A stretch of 64,000 bases of DNA, taken from Lysinibacillus sp. Its GTDB lineage: Bacteria; Bacillota; Bacilli; Bacillales_A; Planococcaceae. The stretch covers positions 1 through 64,000 of the forward strand of contig JAPSKP010000005.1 of the NCBI GenBank assembly GCA_031181585.1. Reading direction: 5' to 3'. Positions within the stretch are counted from its first letter, which is position 1; every line of letters begins with the position of its first letter. The position numbers were made by a program, and so were the translations under genes. The notes beneath the pieces are model-generated. The model was not told where the DNA came from, did not search any database, and saw only the letters and a list, made by a program, of their open reading frames with translations. This document shows positions 53,779-63,064 of the stretch, piece after piece.

Positions 53779-54348
53779 TTAGAAAACTTTTTTTGTATCT
53801 TGATCATCCTTTAAGATTTCCACTGCCTCCCTGAATCGAAGGGAGTGGACAATCTCGCGTTCCCGCAGGAATTTCAAACTGTCATTCAAGTCCGTATCAT
53901 CTGACATATCGATAATCCATTGATAGGTGGCACGGGCTTTCTCCTCTGCAGCGATATCTTCATATAAATCGGCGATTGGATCACCCTTTGCCTGGATATA
54001 AGCAGCTGTAAAGGGCACACCGGCGGCATTATTGTAAAAAAGAGCACTATCATGAGCTACATAGTGGTCCCCTAGACCTGCCTTTTTTAATTCTTCTGGT
54101 TTTGCATCTTTAGTCAATTTATAAATCATAGTAGCAATCATTTCTAAATGGGAAAGCTCTTCTGTTGCAATATCGGTCAGCAAACCTACTACCTTGTCAG
54201 GGATTGTATATCGTTGATTCATATACCGGAGAGCTGCAGCTAGCTCCCCATCAGCACCGCCGTACTGTTCGACTAGAAATTTTGCCAGCATTGGGTTGCA
54301 TTCGCTTACCTTTACAGGGTATTGAAGCTTTTTCTCATAATACCACAC
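53779..54348 (-). CDS. cotJC: Spore coat protein CotJC (manganese-catalase family)
   Basis: A 189-residue four-helix-bundle protein of the manganese-catalase type. MWYYEKKLQYPVKV is the CotJC start; GADGELAAALRYMNQRY, EELSHLEMIATMIYKL and IAAEEKARATYQWII carry the Glu/His metal ligands. It is packaged in the coat with CotJA. The start is GTG, 9 bases after AAGGGGG, and 27 bases separate it from cotJB. Confidence 0.93.
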   Translation of the reverse strand: MWYYEKKLQYPVKVSECNPMLAKFLVEQYGGADGELAAALRYMNQRYTIPDKVVGLLTDIATEELSHLEMIATMIYKLTKDAKPEELKKAGLGDHYVAHDSALFYNNAAGVPFTAAYIQAKGDPIADLYEDIAAEEKARATYQWIIDMSDDTDLNDSLKFLREREIVHSLRFREAVEILKDDQDTKKVF

Positions 54349-54375
54349 TGTCGCTTTCCCCCTTATTCATCATTG

Positions 54376-54639
54376 TTAGACTTGCCATGGCCATGGTGTC
54401 TCATTCCAACTCCACGGATAACCGGAAAAACTCCGTCCAAAATTCATGAGTGGCCCAAATTGCTGCTCAAAGCTGTGTTTCAGCTCCATACTTTTTAGAG
54501 TCATTTCATTAAATTGTTTAATTGCTTCCAGGTCCTGCGGGTGGGTATCGAGGTAGAGGTTTAATTCCACTATTACAAAATCAACAGCCTGAATTTCTTC
54601 AAGGAGGCTGTAAAATTCAGGAGGTAAATTCTTACTCAC
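54376..54639 (-). CDS. cotJB: Spore coat protein CotJB
   Basis: An 87-residue protein with the CotJB core LLEEIQAVDFVIVELNLYLD, then THPQDLEAIKQFNE, and a Trp/Pro-rich end (YPWSWNETPWPWQV). It starts with GTG and overlaps cotJA by 8 bases. Confidence 0.92.
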   Translation of the reverse strand: MSKNLPPEFYSLLEEIQAVDFVIVELNLYLDTHPQDLEAIKQFNEMTLKSMELKHSFEQQFGPLMNFGRSFSGYPWSWNETPWPWQV

Positions 54640-54859
54640 TTTTGCTTCCTCCTTTATGGGGGTTAGGGTAAGGGCTGTATAGCTGCGGCCAAAGCGTTCC
54701 GTGTTTCAGTGCAAGTTTAGGAGAATGAAATTGTGCAAGGCCAGGTGGTTGGAAACCGATGTATAACTGGGGCGGCGTATTATAGCTTTTTACTCTGATT
54801 GGCTTGCATGGATCAAGAGGGCTGATGTAGGGGTACCAGTATTTATATTGAGTAAACAA
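54632..54859 (-). CDS. cotJA: Spore coat associated protein CotJA
   Basis: A 75-residue Pro/Tyr-rich protein (KYWYPYISPLDPCKPIRVKS, then TPPQLYIGFQPPGLAQF), as in CotJA. It is the first gene of the cotJ operon. The start is TTG, 5 bases after GGGAGGA. The 3' end overlaps cotJB. Confidence 0.9.
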   Translation of the reverse strand: MFTQYKYWYPYISPLDPCKPIRVKSYNTPPQLYIGFQPPGLAQFHSPKLALKHGTLWPQLYSPYPNPHKGGSKSE

Positions 54860-55245
54860 AAAATCCTCCCTTCCAATTTATTCATTATACGAAGTATATG
54901 AAAAAGATATTTGACTTACGACAAAAATATTGGTCACCTGCTTTGACAAAAAGTAAAGGAATACTTCTTCTCGCTTTTATTTCCCCTGATGAATAATATT
55001 TTTCCATTTTCAAATTACATAAGGAAAAAAGAAGCTAGGTTTATTCATAATTTGCAGAGGATTTACAATTTTTTTCTTTCCATTTCTTATACAGCACAGT
55101 AAAATAGGTCGAGGTGTAGGTAAGGAAAAAACTGAAACGTATAGTAAAAGGGAAGAAGGAACTACAATATTATGCGATGGTGCAGTTTTTATTTTGACGA
55201 GCTGTGCGTATGCCGCTCATATAGCAATAGCAGTGGAGGAAATAA
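54860..55245. other. Divergent intergenic region between cotJA and the polysaccharide deacetylase gene
   Basis: Holds the cotJ promoter on the left. On the right TTGACG (55194-55199) could be a -35 for the plus strand, but the -10 is weak. Nothing else is recognised. Confidence 0.4.
54884..54912 (-). promoter_or_regulatory. Candidate SigE promoter of cotJABC
   Basis: On the minus strand AAATATC (54912-54906), 14 bases and CGTATAAT (54891-54884) fit the mother-cell SigE plan (KMATATT, 13-15, CATACAAT). In B. subtilis cotJ is SigE-dependent. It lies 25 bases before the cotJA start. Confidence 0.55.
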
Positions 55246-55944
55246 ATGAAGAAATGGACAAAGAATTTACTAATTGGCACAGGGATTTATGCGACATATT
55301 CCATCTTTGCAACGGCCATTATACGCCGGCAGTCCTTTGTAGAAAAACGCTTTAAAGGAAAGGGAATAGCCCTGACGTTTGATGACGGGCCTCATCCGAT
55401 TTATACACCGCAACTTCTTGATTTATTAAAGCGTTATGAAATCAAGGCTACATTTTTCGTCGTAGGGAGCAAAGTAGAAAAGTACCCATATATTATAAAA
55501 CGCATGCATGAGGAAGGGCATACTATTGGTATCCACCATTACGAGCATAAATCGAATTGGGTGCTGACACCGTGGCAGCTGACGGAGCAGCTGGAGAGGA
55601 CAGCAGCGGCTATTTCGAATTGCACTGGGGAGAGGCCTACTCTTTACCGCCCGCCTTGGGGACATTTTAATATAGCAGTCCCATTTACAGCTAAAGGCTA
55701 TCGAATCGTTTTATGGTCTCATATTTTTGGAGACTGGAAGGTTGAAAGAGCTGAAATGCTTTATGAAGATCTACAGAATGCTGTAGAAGACGGCGCCGTG
55801 TTTTTATTGCATGACTGCGGCAAAACGTTGGGGGCAGAAGAGGAGGCACCGAAATTTATGCTTGAAAGTCTAGCGAGCTTTTTAGCAGATTGCCAAGAAC
55901 AGAATATTCAATTTGTCCAGCTTGAAGGATCGCATAATGGATGA
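55246..55944 (+). CDS. Polysaccharide deacetylase (NodB domain)
   Basis: A 232-residue CE4 enzyme with an N-terminal membrane anchor (about 7-25). The metal-site motifs are FDDGPHPIYTP (Asp-Asp), TIGIHHYEHKS (the H-x(3)-H pair) and RPPWGHFN; HDCGKTL carries the late catalytic His. It may de-N-acetylate peptidoglycan or a surface glycan. It is the first gene of a coupled cassette: the next gene starts 8 bases before its stop. The ribosome binding site is GGAGGA. Confidence 0.9.
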   Translation: MKKWTKNLLIGTGIYATYSIFATAIIRRQSFVEKRFKGKGIALTFDDGPHPIYTPQLLDLLKRYEIKATFFVVGSKVEKYPYIIKRMHEEGHTIGIHHYEHKSNWVLTPWQLTEQLERTAAAISNCTGERPTLYRPPWGHFNIAVPFTAKGYRIVLWSHIFGDWKVERAEMLYEDLQNAVEDGAVFLLHDCGKTLGAEEEAPKFMLESLASFLADCQEQNIQFVQLEGSHNG

Positions 55945-56533
55945 ATTAATTAAACAAGTTGAATTATACGGGTATGCAATCATTATTCTCTCTTTATTTT
56001 TTGGTATCGTTGGTGTGCCGGCCCCTGAGGAATCCATGATGTTTCTTGTAGGTATACTTGCAGGCTACGATAAGCTGCAGCTATTATTGGCTATTTTGAG
56101 TACCATGTTTGGTGTATTTAGTGGAATGATAGTGGCGTATGGGCTTGGCAGGAAGGTTGGCAAGCCAATTCTTGAACGATTTGGGAAGTACGTAGGGTTA
56201 AATGAGGAAAATTGGCAGCGTGTCAGCAAGGGATACAGTAGAAACACTTTTCGTACAATTGTGTTAGGGCTGTATATACCTGGTGTGCGTCAGCTTAGTC
56301 CCTATTTTGCCGGGATGGCAAAGGTGCCATTTCGAAAGTACTGTTTTTATGCCGCCTGTGGAACAGTTTTATGGACGGTTCCTTTTATCATAGGAGGCTA
56401 TTATTTAGGAACTGCCTTTCATATTGATCCAATGTATGCCCCGTATATTGGTATAATATTTTTCGTATTATTTATTGTTTATGTCTTATGGAAAAAGGGG
56501 AAAGCGGGTAGAAATAAGCGCCGCGCTACTTAG
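55937..56533 (+). CDS. DedA family membrane protein
   Basis: About 198 residues with four to five hydrophobic segments. FFGIVGVPAPEESMMFLVGILAG is the DedA N-terminal signature, and FRTIVLGLYIPGVRQLSPYFAGMAK is the conserved G-x-RxP-x-R-like loop (here GVRQLSPYFAG). DedA proteins act in lipid-carrier (undecaprenyl phosphate, phosphatidylethanolamine) recycling. The start overlaps the deacetylase stop, with GAAGGA 8 bases ahead, so translation is coupled. Confidence 0.85.
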   Translation: MDELIKQVELYGYAIIILSLFFGIVGVPAPEESMMFLVGILAGYDKLQLLLAILSTMFGVFSGMIVAYGLGRKVGKPILERFGKYVGLNEENWQRVSKGYSRNTFRTIVLGLYIPGVRQLSPYFAGMAKVPFRKYCFYAACGTVLWTVPFIIGGYYLGTAFHIDPMYAPYIGIIFFVLFIVYVLWKKGKAGRNKRRAT

Positions 56534-56555
56534 CGAAAGAAGAGAGGTGGCTACA

Positions 56556-57683
56556 ATGAAAAAAGCGTTATTTTTACCGTTCTTAACAATGCAAACAGGC
56601 CATCATCAGGTAGCGGATGCTTTAATGGCATATATTGAAAAACATATTGAAAATGTAGAGGTAAAAAAAATAGATTTATTGCATTACGCAAATCCAACCA
56701 TTGAAAAAATCATTTCCCAAAGCTATTTAAAATGGATCAGCTATGCACCTGGGATTTTTAATCATGTCTATAGTAAACTATACGATCAGCCTGTAGATGT
56801 GCAGCCCAATTTTAAAGTGTACGAGCTTTTACTGAAATATCTGCAGGAGATGTTGAAGGAAGAACAGCCGGATGTGATTTTCTGCACCCATAGTGTACCT
56901 TCTTATTTACTGAATGTATTAAAAAAGAAAAATGCATGTGACATACCGGTCGTAAATGTCTATACAGACTTTTTTGTAAGTAAATTATGGGGGAAGGAAC
57001 TAATCGACTATCACTTTCTTCCAATGGAAGAAATGAAAGAAACACTGTCCAGTTATAATATAGATCACTCACGGATGCTTGTAACAGGTATCCCAATCCA
57101 TGAAGAGCTTATGCGAACGTCTTCTTTGTTTAACAAAGGGAAAAACGTGCTCATTGCAGGGGGCAACTGTGGTATTATTGATAACCATTTATTATCAGGC
57201 CAATTGAAAAGACAAAAGAATTTCCATTTTTATATATTGTGCGGGAACAACAAAAAGCTATATCATAAAATTCAACATTGGCAGCTGCCGAATGTAACAC
57301 CGCTTCGCTACATTTCGTCTCGTGTGGAAATGAATGCTCTATATGATCAAATGGACGCAATCGTAACAAAACCTGGAGGAGTAACGGTAAGTGAGGCCCT
57401 CCGAAAAAAACTGCCGATTTTTGTTCATTCGATTTTACCAGGGCAAGAGGAAAGGAATTTTACTTACCTGATGAATCGTGGTCTGGCCTTTTCGCTGAAA
57501 AATCAGGGATCATTGCAAGAACAGCTCGAGCAAATTCTGCTGAATGAACAGGCAATGCAGCAATATAAGCAGTCAGTCAATCTATATCATGAAGAACTGG
57601 CAATTAAAACGGCGGACGATTTCATTGAAGTAATGCATAACATCCTCTATGGAAAGCTTGTGCAAACTTTTACTGCGGTATAG
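56556..57683 (+). CDS. Diacylglycerol-type glycosyltransferase (UgtP/MGDG synthase family, GT28)
   Basis: A 375-residue protein. The N-terminal ALFLPFLTMQTGHHQVADAL is the lipid-acceptor motif of MGDG synthase/UgtP-like enzymes, which transfer sugars from UDP donors to diacylglycerol. TKPGGVTVSEALRKKLPIFV is the donor-binding motif, and ILPGQEERNFTYL is the usual end of it. The ATG at 56556 follows AGAGAGGTGG, 22 bases after the DedA stop. In context it may glycosylate a lipid that the neighbours process. Confidence 0.85.
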   Translation: MKKALFLPFLTMQTGHHQVADALMAYIEKHIENVEVKKIDLLHYANPTIEKIISQSYLKWISYAPGIFNHVYSKLYDQPVDVQPNFKVYELLLKYLQEMLKEEQPDVIFCTHSVPSYLLNVLKKKNACDIPVVNVYTDFFVSKLWGKELIDYHFLPMEEMKETLSSYNIDHSRMLVTGIPIHEELMRTSSLFNKGKNVLIAGGNCGIIDNHLLSGQLKRQKNFHFYILCGNNKKLYHKIQHWQLPNVTPLRYISSRVEMNALYDQMDAIVTKPGGVTVSEALRKKLPIFVHSILPGQEERNFTYLMNRGLAFSLKNQGSLQEQLEQILLNEQAMQQYKQSVNLYHEELAIKTADDFIEVMHNILYGKLVQTFTAV

Positions 57684-57765
57684 GCGGAGAAAATCTCTAT
57701 CTTTATTTCTTTCTAAAGTCTGTTAGAATAAAGACGACTTAAGAAAGAAGAATGGTGAATGGAAA

Positions 57766-58638
57766 ATGAAAACATTTAAAAAAGTATATATAGAGATTAC
57801 GAGTGTATGTAATCTGGCCTGCAGTTTCTGCCCGCCAACCCAGCGTGCAAAAGGGCTAATAAAGGTGGAGCAGTTTGAGAAGGTCCTGGACGAAATCAGA
57901 CCGCATACAAAATACATTTATCTTCATGTGAAGGGTGAGCCGCTGCTGCACCCCCGCATCGATCAATTGTTGGACGCGGCTCATGAGCGCGGCTTTAAAG
58001 TGAATATTACGACGAATGGTACACTGATTAAAAAGCAGCGTGAGAAACTGCTCGGTAAGCCTGCACTACGCCAGATGAACTTCTCTCTACATAGCTTTGA
58101 CGGGCATGAGGGTTCCGAAAACAGAGAGAAATATTTAGGTGACATTCTAGAATTTGTGCGAGAGGCACGAGAGCATAATGTTATCTTCTCTTACCGATTA
58201 TGGAATCTGCAGCGACATGACCAGACGGATATAGACCGCCGTAAAAATGCGGAGACACTTGAAGTTTTGGAAAAAGAATACGGGCTTGATTTCAAGATTG
58301 AAGAGCGGGTAGAACCTGGAAAAGGCGTGAAAATTGCTCCGAATATCTACTTGAATCAGGACCACGAATTTAAGTGGCCAAGCCTGCTAGAGCCAGAGTA
58401 CACAGGAAAGGGCTTCTGTCATGCCCTGCGCAGCCAGGCAGCTGTGCTGGTGGATGGAACTGTTGTCCCTTGCTGCCTAGACGGAGAAGGGGTCATTAAA
58501 TTGGGGAACATCAATGAACAGTCATTCTCAGAAATTGTAGAGGGCGAACGAGCTAACAATTTGATAGATGGGTTTTCCCGCCGTGAAGCAGTGGAAGAGC
58601 TATGCCGTAAATGCGGCTACCGTCAAAAGTTTGGGTGA
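57766..58638 (+). CDS. Radical SAM/SPASM domain protein
   Basis: A 290-residue protein. The radical SAM cluster is CNLACSFC (three cysteines, C-x(3)-C-x(2)-C, near residues 17-24). The C-terminal auxiliary-cluster (SPASM) part has GFCHALRSQAAVLVDGTVVP, CCLDGEG and ELCRKCGY, a full Cys set for one or more extra iron-sulfur clusters. Relatives modify peptides or carry out anaerobic maturation. No precursor peptide is visible next to it. It begins 83 bases after the glycosyltransferase; a separate promoter is possible. Confidence 0.88.
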   Translation: MKTFKKVYIEITSVCNLACSFCPPTQRAKGLIKVEQFEKVLDEIRPHTKYIYLHVKGEPLLHPRIDQLLDAAHERGFKVNITTNGTLIKKQREKLLGKPALRQMNFSLHSFDGHEGSENREKYLGDILEFVREAREHNVIFSYRLWNLQRHDQTDIDRRKNAETLEVLEKEYGLDFKIEERVEPGKGVKIAPNIYLNQDHEFKWPSLLEPEYTGKGFCHALRSQAAVLVDGTVVPCCLDGEGVIKLGNINEQSFSEIVEGERANNLIDGFSRREAVEELCRKCGYRQKFG

Positions 58639-58703
58639 AAATCTGATATTCCTTATTAGTAAATAAGAACGGGAAATGTTTCCCATATAACATCGAACAT
58701 AAC

Positions 58704-58748
58704 AGCCATCTGAAGTTGATAATACCAATTTCAGATGGCTTTATTATT
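58704..58748 (+). terminator. Rho-independent terminator
   Basis: AGCCATCTGAA (58704-58714) pairs with TTCAGATGGCT (58730-58740), with a TTATTATTTT tail. Confidence 0.85.
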
Positions 58749-58834
58749 TTACTAAACTAATTCTGCTGTAAAGGAAGACCATGCCAAAAAAGAAGAGCGG
58801 ATTTTTTACATACAATGAATCCTTGCATCCAAAG

Positions 58835-59425
58835 TTATTCATAAAGCCCTTTTGTATATAACGTAACAATAGTTCTCGCTACATGAGCAACGTCTGCATT
58901 TTCCTGCCTGATAAGTGAAAATAGCATTTGCTCATTCAAGTGAAACCAGCTCACTGCAACAAGAGCTACATCGAGCTGCCTAGCTAATCCGGCTTGTTGG
59001 ACATATTGAATATCCTTCATAATTCCATTCACAAAATGCTCCCGGACAGTTTTCCATTTATCTTCAACAATAGAAGAATGCCGGATTGCCTCCTCAATTA
59101 TAATAAATACCTCCCTATGATCATAGGCGGCTTGTAGAAATTGTTCTGTCTGTTGTTCAATTTTTTCAACAGCTTCATTTACTGAAGTTGGAGTAAATGG
59201 GCTGCCTGCAACAATCAGCATCTTCTGGATATATGTATCGATTACTTCACAGAAGAGCGTATCCTTATTTGGAAAATATACATAGGCTGTCCCGTAACCG
59301 ACATCGGCCTCTGTAATGATATCTTTCATCGTACACTGTTGAAAGCCATACGCTGAAAACACTTTTCGAGCAGCCTCTACTAATTTTTGACGGGTCATTT
59401 GAGCCTTGCGTTGCTTATGTTTCAT
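58835..59425 (-). CDS. TetR-family transcriptional regulator (probable kyn regulator)
   Basis: About 196 residues. The helix-turn-helix TRQKLVEAARKVFSAYGFQQ, then CTMKDIITEADVGYGTAYVYF, is classic TetR, and the C-terminal helical effector domain follows. The frame is open to 59482, but AAGGTGG lies 8 bases before the ATG at 59425. It is divergent from kynU with a perfect palindrome between, so it likely represses the operon and is relieved by kynurenine or a related metabolite; that effector is inference. Confidence 0.88.
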   Translation of the reverse strand: MKHKQRKAQMTRQKLVEAARKVFSAYGFQQCTMKDIITEADVGYGTAYVYFPNKDTLFCEVIDTYIQKMLIVAGSPFTPTSVNEAVEKIEQQTEQFLQAAYDHREVFIIIEEAIRHSSIVEDKWKTVREHFVNGIMKDIQYVQQAGLARQLDVALVAVSWFHLNEQMLFSLIRQENADVAHVARTIVTLYTKGLYE

Positions 59426-59447
59426 GTCCTGCACCACCTTCATTAGA

Positions 59448-59490
59448 AGAGTAAATCGAAATTGACATGATGTCAATGACACTGTATCAT
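59448..59490. promoter_or_regulatory. Shared operator and divergent promoters of kynU and the TetR gene
   Basis: The perfect palindrome TTGACATGATGTCAA (59462-59476) contains TTGACA on each strand. For kynU, TTGACA (59462-59467) plus 17 bases leads to TATCAT (59485-59490). For the regulator, the mirror TTGACA (59476-59471) plus 17 bases leads to TACTCT (59453-59448). One protein bound there would cover both -35 boxes. The -10 elements are read from consensus only. Confidence 0.65.
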
Positions 59491-59532
59491 TTATTTTGAA
59501 AATACTGAAAAATTAAAGGAGGATTATTATAT

Positions 59533-60792
59533 ATGAGTAAAGATACAGCAATTCAACTGGATGAACAGGATCCATTGAAAGCGTACCGCAATGAGTTTTA
59601 TGTGAAAGAAGGACAGTACTATTTAGACGGCAATTCCCTTGGGTTGATGTCAAAGCGGGCGGAAAAAAAGGTACTGTCATTATTAGAATCATGGAAAGAA
59701 TACGGTATTGATGGCTGGACGGAGGGAGAACATCCATGGTATTACTTCTCTGAAAAATTGGGGGAAATGTGTGCTCCTTTAGTAGGCGCTAAAATGGAGG
59801 AAGTTATTTTAACAGGTTCAACGACGACAAATCTTCATCAATTATTAGCGACTTTTTATAAACCTGAAGGGAAAAAGGTTAAAATCTTAGCAGACGAGTT
59901 GAACTTTCCAACCGATTTATATGCTATTACAAGTCATCTAGCTATTCATGGCCATGATGCATCCTATATGAAATTAGTAAAAAGTGAAGACGGCCATTTG
60001 TTAAAAGAAGAAGCAATTATAGAAGCAATGACAGAAGATGTCGCATTAGTCATCTTACCAGGAGTCCTTTATCGAAGCGGCCAAGTGCTTGATTTAGCAA
60101 AGCTGACGAAAGCTGCCCATGCAAGGGGAATTTTAATTGGTTTTGATTTATGTCACTCAATTGGCTCCATACCGCATCAGCTGCATGAGATTGGTGCTGA
60201 TTTTGCATTTTGGTGCAATTATAAGCATTTGAACGGTGGCCCGGGTTCTGTAGCAGGAATCTTTGTCCATGAAAAACACTTTGGCACAAGGCCGGGACTT
60301 GCCGGCTGGTTCGGTTCGGATAAATCGAAGCAATTTGATTTAACGACTGAAATGACGCCAGCAAATACAGCTGGTGCTTATCAGATCGGAACACCCCATA
60401 TATTAAGTTTGGCTCCTATCTATGGCTCTTTGGAAATATTCCATGAAGCAGGAATTGAAGCAATTCGGAAAAAGTCTTTACGGCTTACGCAGTTTTTTAT
60501 TGATTTAATTGATCAGGAGCTGGCAGCGTTTGGCTTTACAGTAGGCAGTCCTAAAGACGAAACCCGCGGAGGACATATTTATTTAGTTCATGAGGAAGCA
60601 GCCCGCATTTGCAAAGCATTGAAAGAGGCTGGGGTAACGCCGGATTTCCGCGCGCCTAATGGGATACGTCTTGCACCAGTAGCACTATATAATTCCTTTA
60701 CTGATGTGTGGGAAACCGTACAAATTTTAAAAAGCATTATGGAAAATGAAACATATAAGAAGTTCGAAAATAAACGCGGCGTTATTGCGTAG
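59533..60792 (+). CDS. kynU: Kynureninase
   Basis: A 419-residue PLP enzyme that cleaves kynurenine to anthranilate and alanine. Motifs are [14 protein letters not shown] (N-terminus), [29 protein letters not shown] and the PLP lysine Lys231 in [24 protein letters not shown] and [16 protein letters not shown] close the domain. AAAGGAGGA lies 9 bases before the ATG. First gene of the kyn operon; kynA follows 40 bases later. Confidence 0.95.
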   Translation: MSKDTAIQLDEQDPLKAYRNEFYVKEGQYYLDGNSLGLMSKRAEKKVLSLLESWKEYGIDGWTEGEHPWYYFSEKLGEMCAPLVGAKMEEVILTGSTTTNLHQLLATFYKPEGKKVKILADELNFPTDLYAITSHLAIHGHDASYMKLVKSEDGHLLKEEAIIEAMTEDVALVILPGVLYRSGQVLDLAKLTKAAHARGILIGFDLCHSIGSIPHQLHEIGADFAFWCNYKHLNGGPGSVAGIFVHEKHFGTRPGLAGWFGSDKSKQFDLTTEMTPANTAGAYQIGTPHILSLAPIYGSLEIFHEAGIEAIRKKSLRLTQFFIDLIDQELAAFGFTVGSPKDETRGGHIYLVHEEAARICKALKEAGVTPDFRAPNGIRLAPVALYNSFTDVWETVQILKSIMENETYKKFENKRGVIA

Positions 60793-60832
60793 GTAAGAAC
60801 TTGCAAGAGGAAAACACAAAGGGGGATTCCAC

Positions 60833-61690
60833 ATGGCTGAACGGTCCATTTCAGAATTAGGGGAAAAAATAAAGCAGGAAAAGGGTATCCATACAAATTT
60901 TAAGGATGACATGACATACGGGGAATACTTATCGCTGGATCAGATTCTAAGCAGTCAGAACCGACTTTCCAACCATCATGATGAAATGCTTTTTATCATC
61001 ATACATCAGGTGAGTGAGCTATGGATGAAGCTTATTCTACATGAAATGAACGGAGCTATTGCTGCTATTCAGCGAGACAAGATGCAGCCTGCGTTTAAAA
61101 TGCTAGCCCGGGTGTCGAAAATACAGACACAAATTATTCAGGCATGGGATGTGCTGGCAACGATGACACCGGCTGAATATTTAGAGTTCCGAGATGATTT
61201 AGGAAAGGCTTCCGGCTTCCAATCTTATCAATATCGTCTCATAGAATTTGCGCTTGGGTATAAATCTTCTCATATTTTAAAAATATACGAGAAAAATCCT
61301 TCTCTCTCCGCTATTCTTAAAGAAGCACATCAAGCACCAAGTATTTATGATGTGACAATACAAGCATTAGCGAGAGCAGGCTTGCCAATCAATCCGGACC
61401 TGCTGACACGTGATACGAGCATTACGTATGGCGGGGATGAAACGGTTGCGAAAGCCTGGAAAACTGTATATGAAAATGTAAATCAGTACTGGGACCTTTA
61501 CCAGTTAGGTGAAAAGCTTGTAGATATTGAAGATTGGCTCCAGCAGTGGCGTTTCCGTCATATGAAGACTGTAGAACGAATCATTGGCTTCAAGGTAGGT
61601 ACAGGCGGCTCATCAGGGGTCAATTATTTACGTCAAGTACTGGATCATCGTTTTTTCCCAGAGCTTTGGGATCTACGTACAGTTTTGTAG
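60833..61690 (+). CDS. kynA: Tryptophan 2,3-dioxygenase
   Basis: A 285-residue heme dioxygenase that opens the indole ring to N-formylkynurenine. Family segments are [34 protein letters not shown] (active-site His/Tyr region), [17 protein letters not shown] and [20 protein letters not shown] (heme-ligand His). AAGGGGG precedes the ATG. Second in the operon; the NSS transporter starts 17 bases after its stop. Confidence 0.95.
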   Translation: MAERSISELGEKIKQEKGIHTNFKDDMTYGEYLSLDQILSSQNRLSNHHDEMLFIIIHQVSELWMKLILHEMNGAIAAIQRDKMQPAFKMLARVSKIQTQIIQAWDVLATMTPAEYLEFRDDLGKASGFQSYQYRLIEFALGYKSSHILKIYEKNPSLSAILKEAHQAPSIYDVTIQALARAGLPINPDLLTRDTSITYGGDETVAKAWKTVYENVNQYWDLYQLGEKLVDIEDWLQQWRFRHMKTVERIIGFKVGTGGSSGVNYLRQVLDHRFFPELWDLRTVL

Positions 61691-61707
61691 AGAGTGGAGG
61701 TTTTTGA

Positions 61708-63054
61708 GTGGAGAAGAGTAAAAATCAGTGGTCAAGCAAATTAGGGTTTGTCTTGGCATCAGCAGGCGCTGCAATCGGCTTGGGCGCCATTTGGAAAATG
61801 CCTTATGTTGCCGGTCAAAGCGGCGGCGGCGCATTTTTCCTTGTTTTTATCCTGCTAACATTGTTGATCGGCTTGCCGATGCTGCTGGCTGAATATATCA
61901 TTGGCCGAAGTACGCAGAAGGAAGCTGTTACAGCTTATAAAATATTAGCCCCGCATGCACCAGCCTGGTCCTGGATCGGCAAGATGGGGATTATCGGCTG
62001 TTTTCTACTATTATCGTTTTATAGTGTAGTAGGGGGCTGGATTTTCATCTATAGCGGCGTCACTGTCGTAGGAAATGTGATCGATCCATCTATTGATCCA
62101 GGCGCATTTTTCGGAGACGTGACGGGTACGCCATGGATTGTGTTAATTGGATTAGGTCTGTTTACATTAGCAAACGTAGTCGTAATTGCATTAGGGGTCC
62201 AGAACGGTATTGAAAAGGCTAATAAGTTCATGATGCCATTTTTATTTGTCATGTTTTTTATCCTTGTTATACGGGCTGTGACACTGGACGGAGCTATGGA
62301 AGGCATTAAGTTTTTCCTGTACCCGGATTTTACGAATATGACCGGTGAGTCCATTTTATATGCCTTAGGGCAGTCCTTCTTCGCATTGGCAGTGGGCTTT
62401 TCTTGTTTAGTAACATATAGTTCCTATTTAAAGAAGGATGTCAGTCTGCCGAATTCTGCCGGGTCTGTTGTGGTGTTAAGCTTATTTGTATCGTTTCTTG
62501 CCGGCCTCGCAATTTTCCCGGTTGTATTTGCATTTGATATGGAAGTTGCCAGTGGCCCGCCGTTGTTATTTATGGTATTGCCGGCAGCATTTTCACAAAT
62601 GCCATTTGGTGAAGTATTTCTAGCGATGTTTCTTATCCTGTTCTTGTTTGCTACATTGACATCATCTTTCAGTATGTATGAGATCATTGTTGCAGCGGTG
62701 GTGGAAAAATGGCATATTTCACGTGGAAAGCTGACGGTGATAATCGGTGTTCTTGTTTTTATTGCTTCTATCCCCTCAGCCCTGACGTATAGTACGCTGG
62801 CAGATGTCTCGATATTTGGCCGTAATATTTTTGATGCGACAGATTTTATCGTCTCTAACGTCATTTTGCCATTAGGTAACTTACTGATTGCCATATTCCT
62901 TGCGTATGTGATGGATAAACATCTTGTGAAACAGGAGCTTCTACAGGGCAGCGGGATGAAAGAAAAGTATTTCAATATATTTTATTTTTTAATGAGGTAT
63001 GTTGTTCCGATTGTCATTATCGTCGTTTTAGGTTATTCCATCATTCAATATTAA
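61708..63054 (+). CDS. NSS-family sodium-dependent transporter, likely for tryptophan
   Basis: A 448-residue carrier with 11-12 hydrophobic segments of the LeuT fold. GFVLASAGAAIGLGAIWKMP and the adjacent GQSGGGAFFLVF form the sodium and substrate site; LLAEYIIGR follows. Bacterial members such as TnaT and LeuT move amino acids. Its position between kynA and kynB, 17 and 10 bases from them, makes tryptophan or kynurenine the likely substrate. The start is GTG, 7 bases after TGGAGG. Confidence 0.88.
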   Translation: MEKSKNQWSSKLGFVLASAGAAIGLGAIWKMPYVAGQSGGGAFFLVFILLTLLIGLPMLLAEYIIGRSTQKEAVTAYKILAPHAPAWSWIGKMGIIGCFLLLSFYSVVGGWIFIYSGVTVVGNVIDPSIDPGAFFGDVTGTPWIVLIGLGLFTLANVVVIALGVQNGIEKANKFMMPFLFVMFFILVIRAVTLDGAMEGIKFFLYPDFTNMTGESILYALGQSFFALAVGFSCLVTYSSYLKKDVSLPNSAGSVVVLSLFVSFLAGLAIFPVVFAFDMEVASGPPLLFMVLPAAFSQMPFGEVFLAMFLILFLFATLTSSFSMYEIIVAAVVEKWHISRGKLTVIIGVLVFIASIPSALTYSTLADVSIFGRNIFDATDFIVSNVILPLGNLLIAIFLAYVMDKHLVKQELLQGSGMKEKYFNIFYFLMRYVVPIVIIVVLGYSIIQY

Positions 63055-63064
63055 GAGGTGCGAT

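Noticed and set aside
59491-59532. T-box or riboswitch leader before kynU
   Set aside because: Only about 40 bases lie between the -10 element and the start codon, too few for such a leader.
62424-62975. 183-codon minus-strand frame inside the NSS transporter
   Set aside because: Antisense to a well-supported membrane transporter; no start signal.
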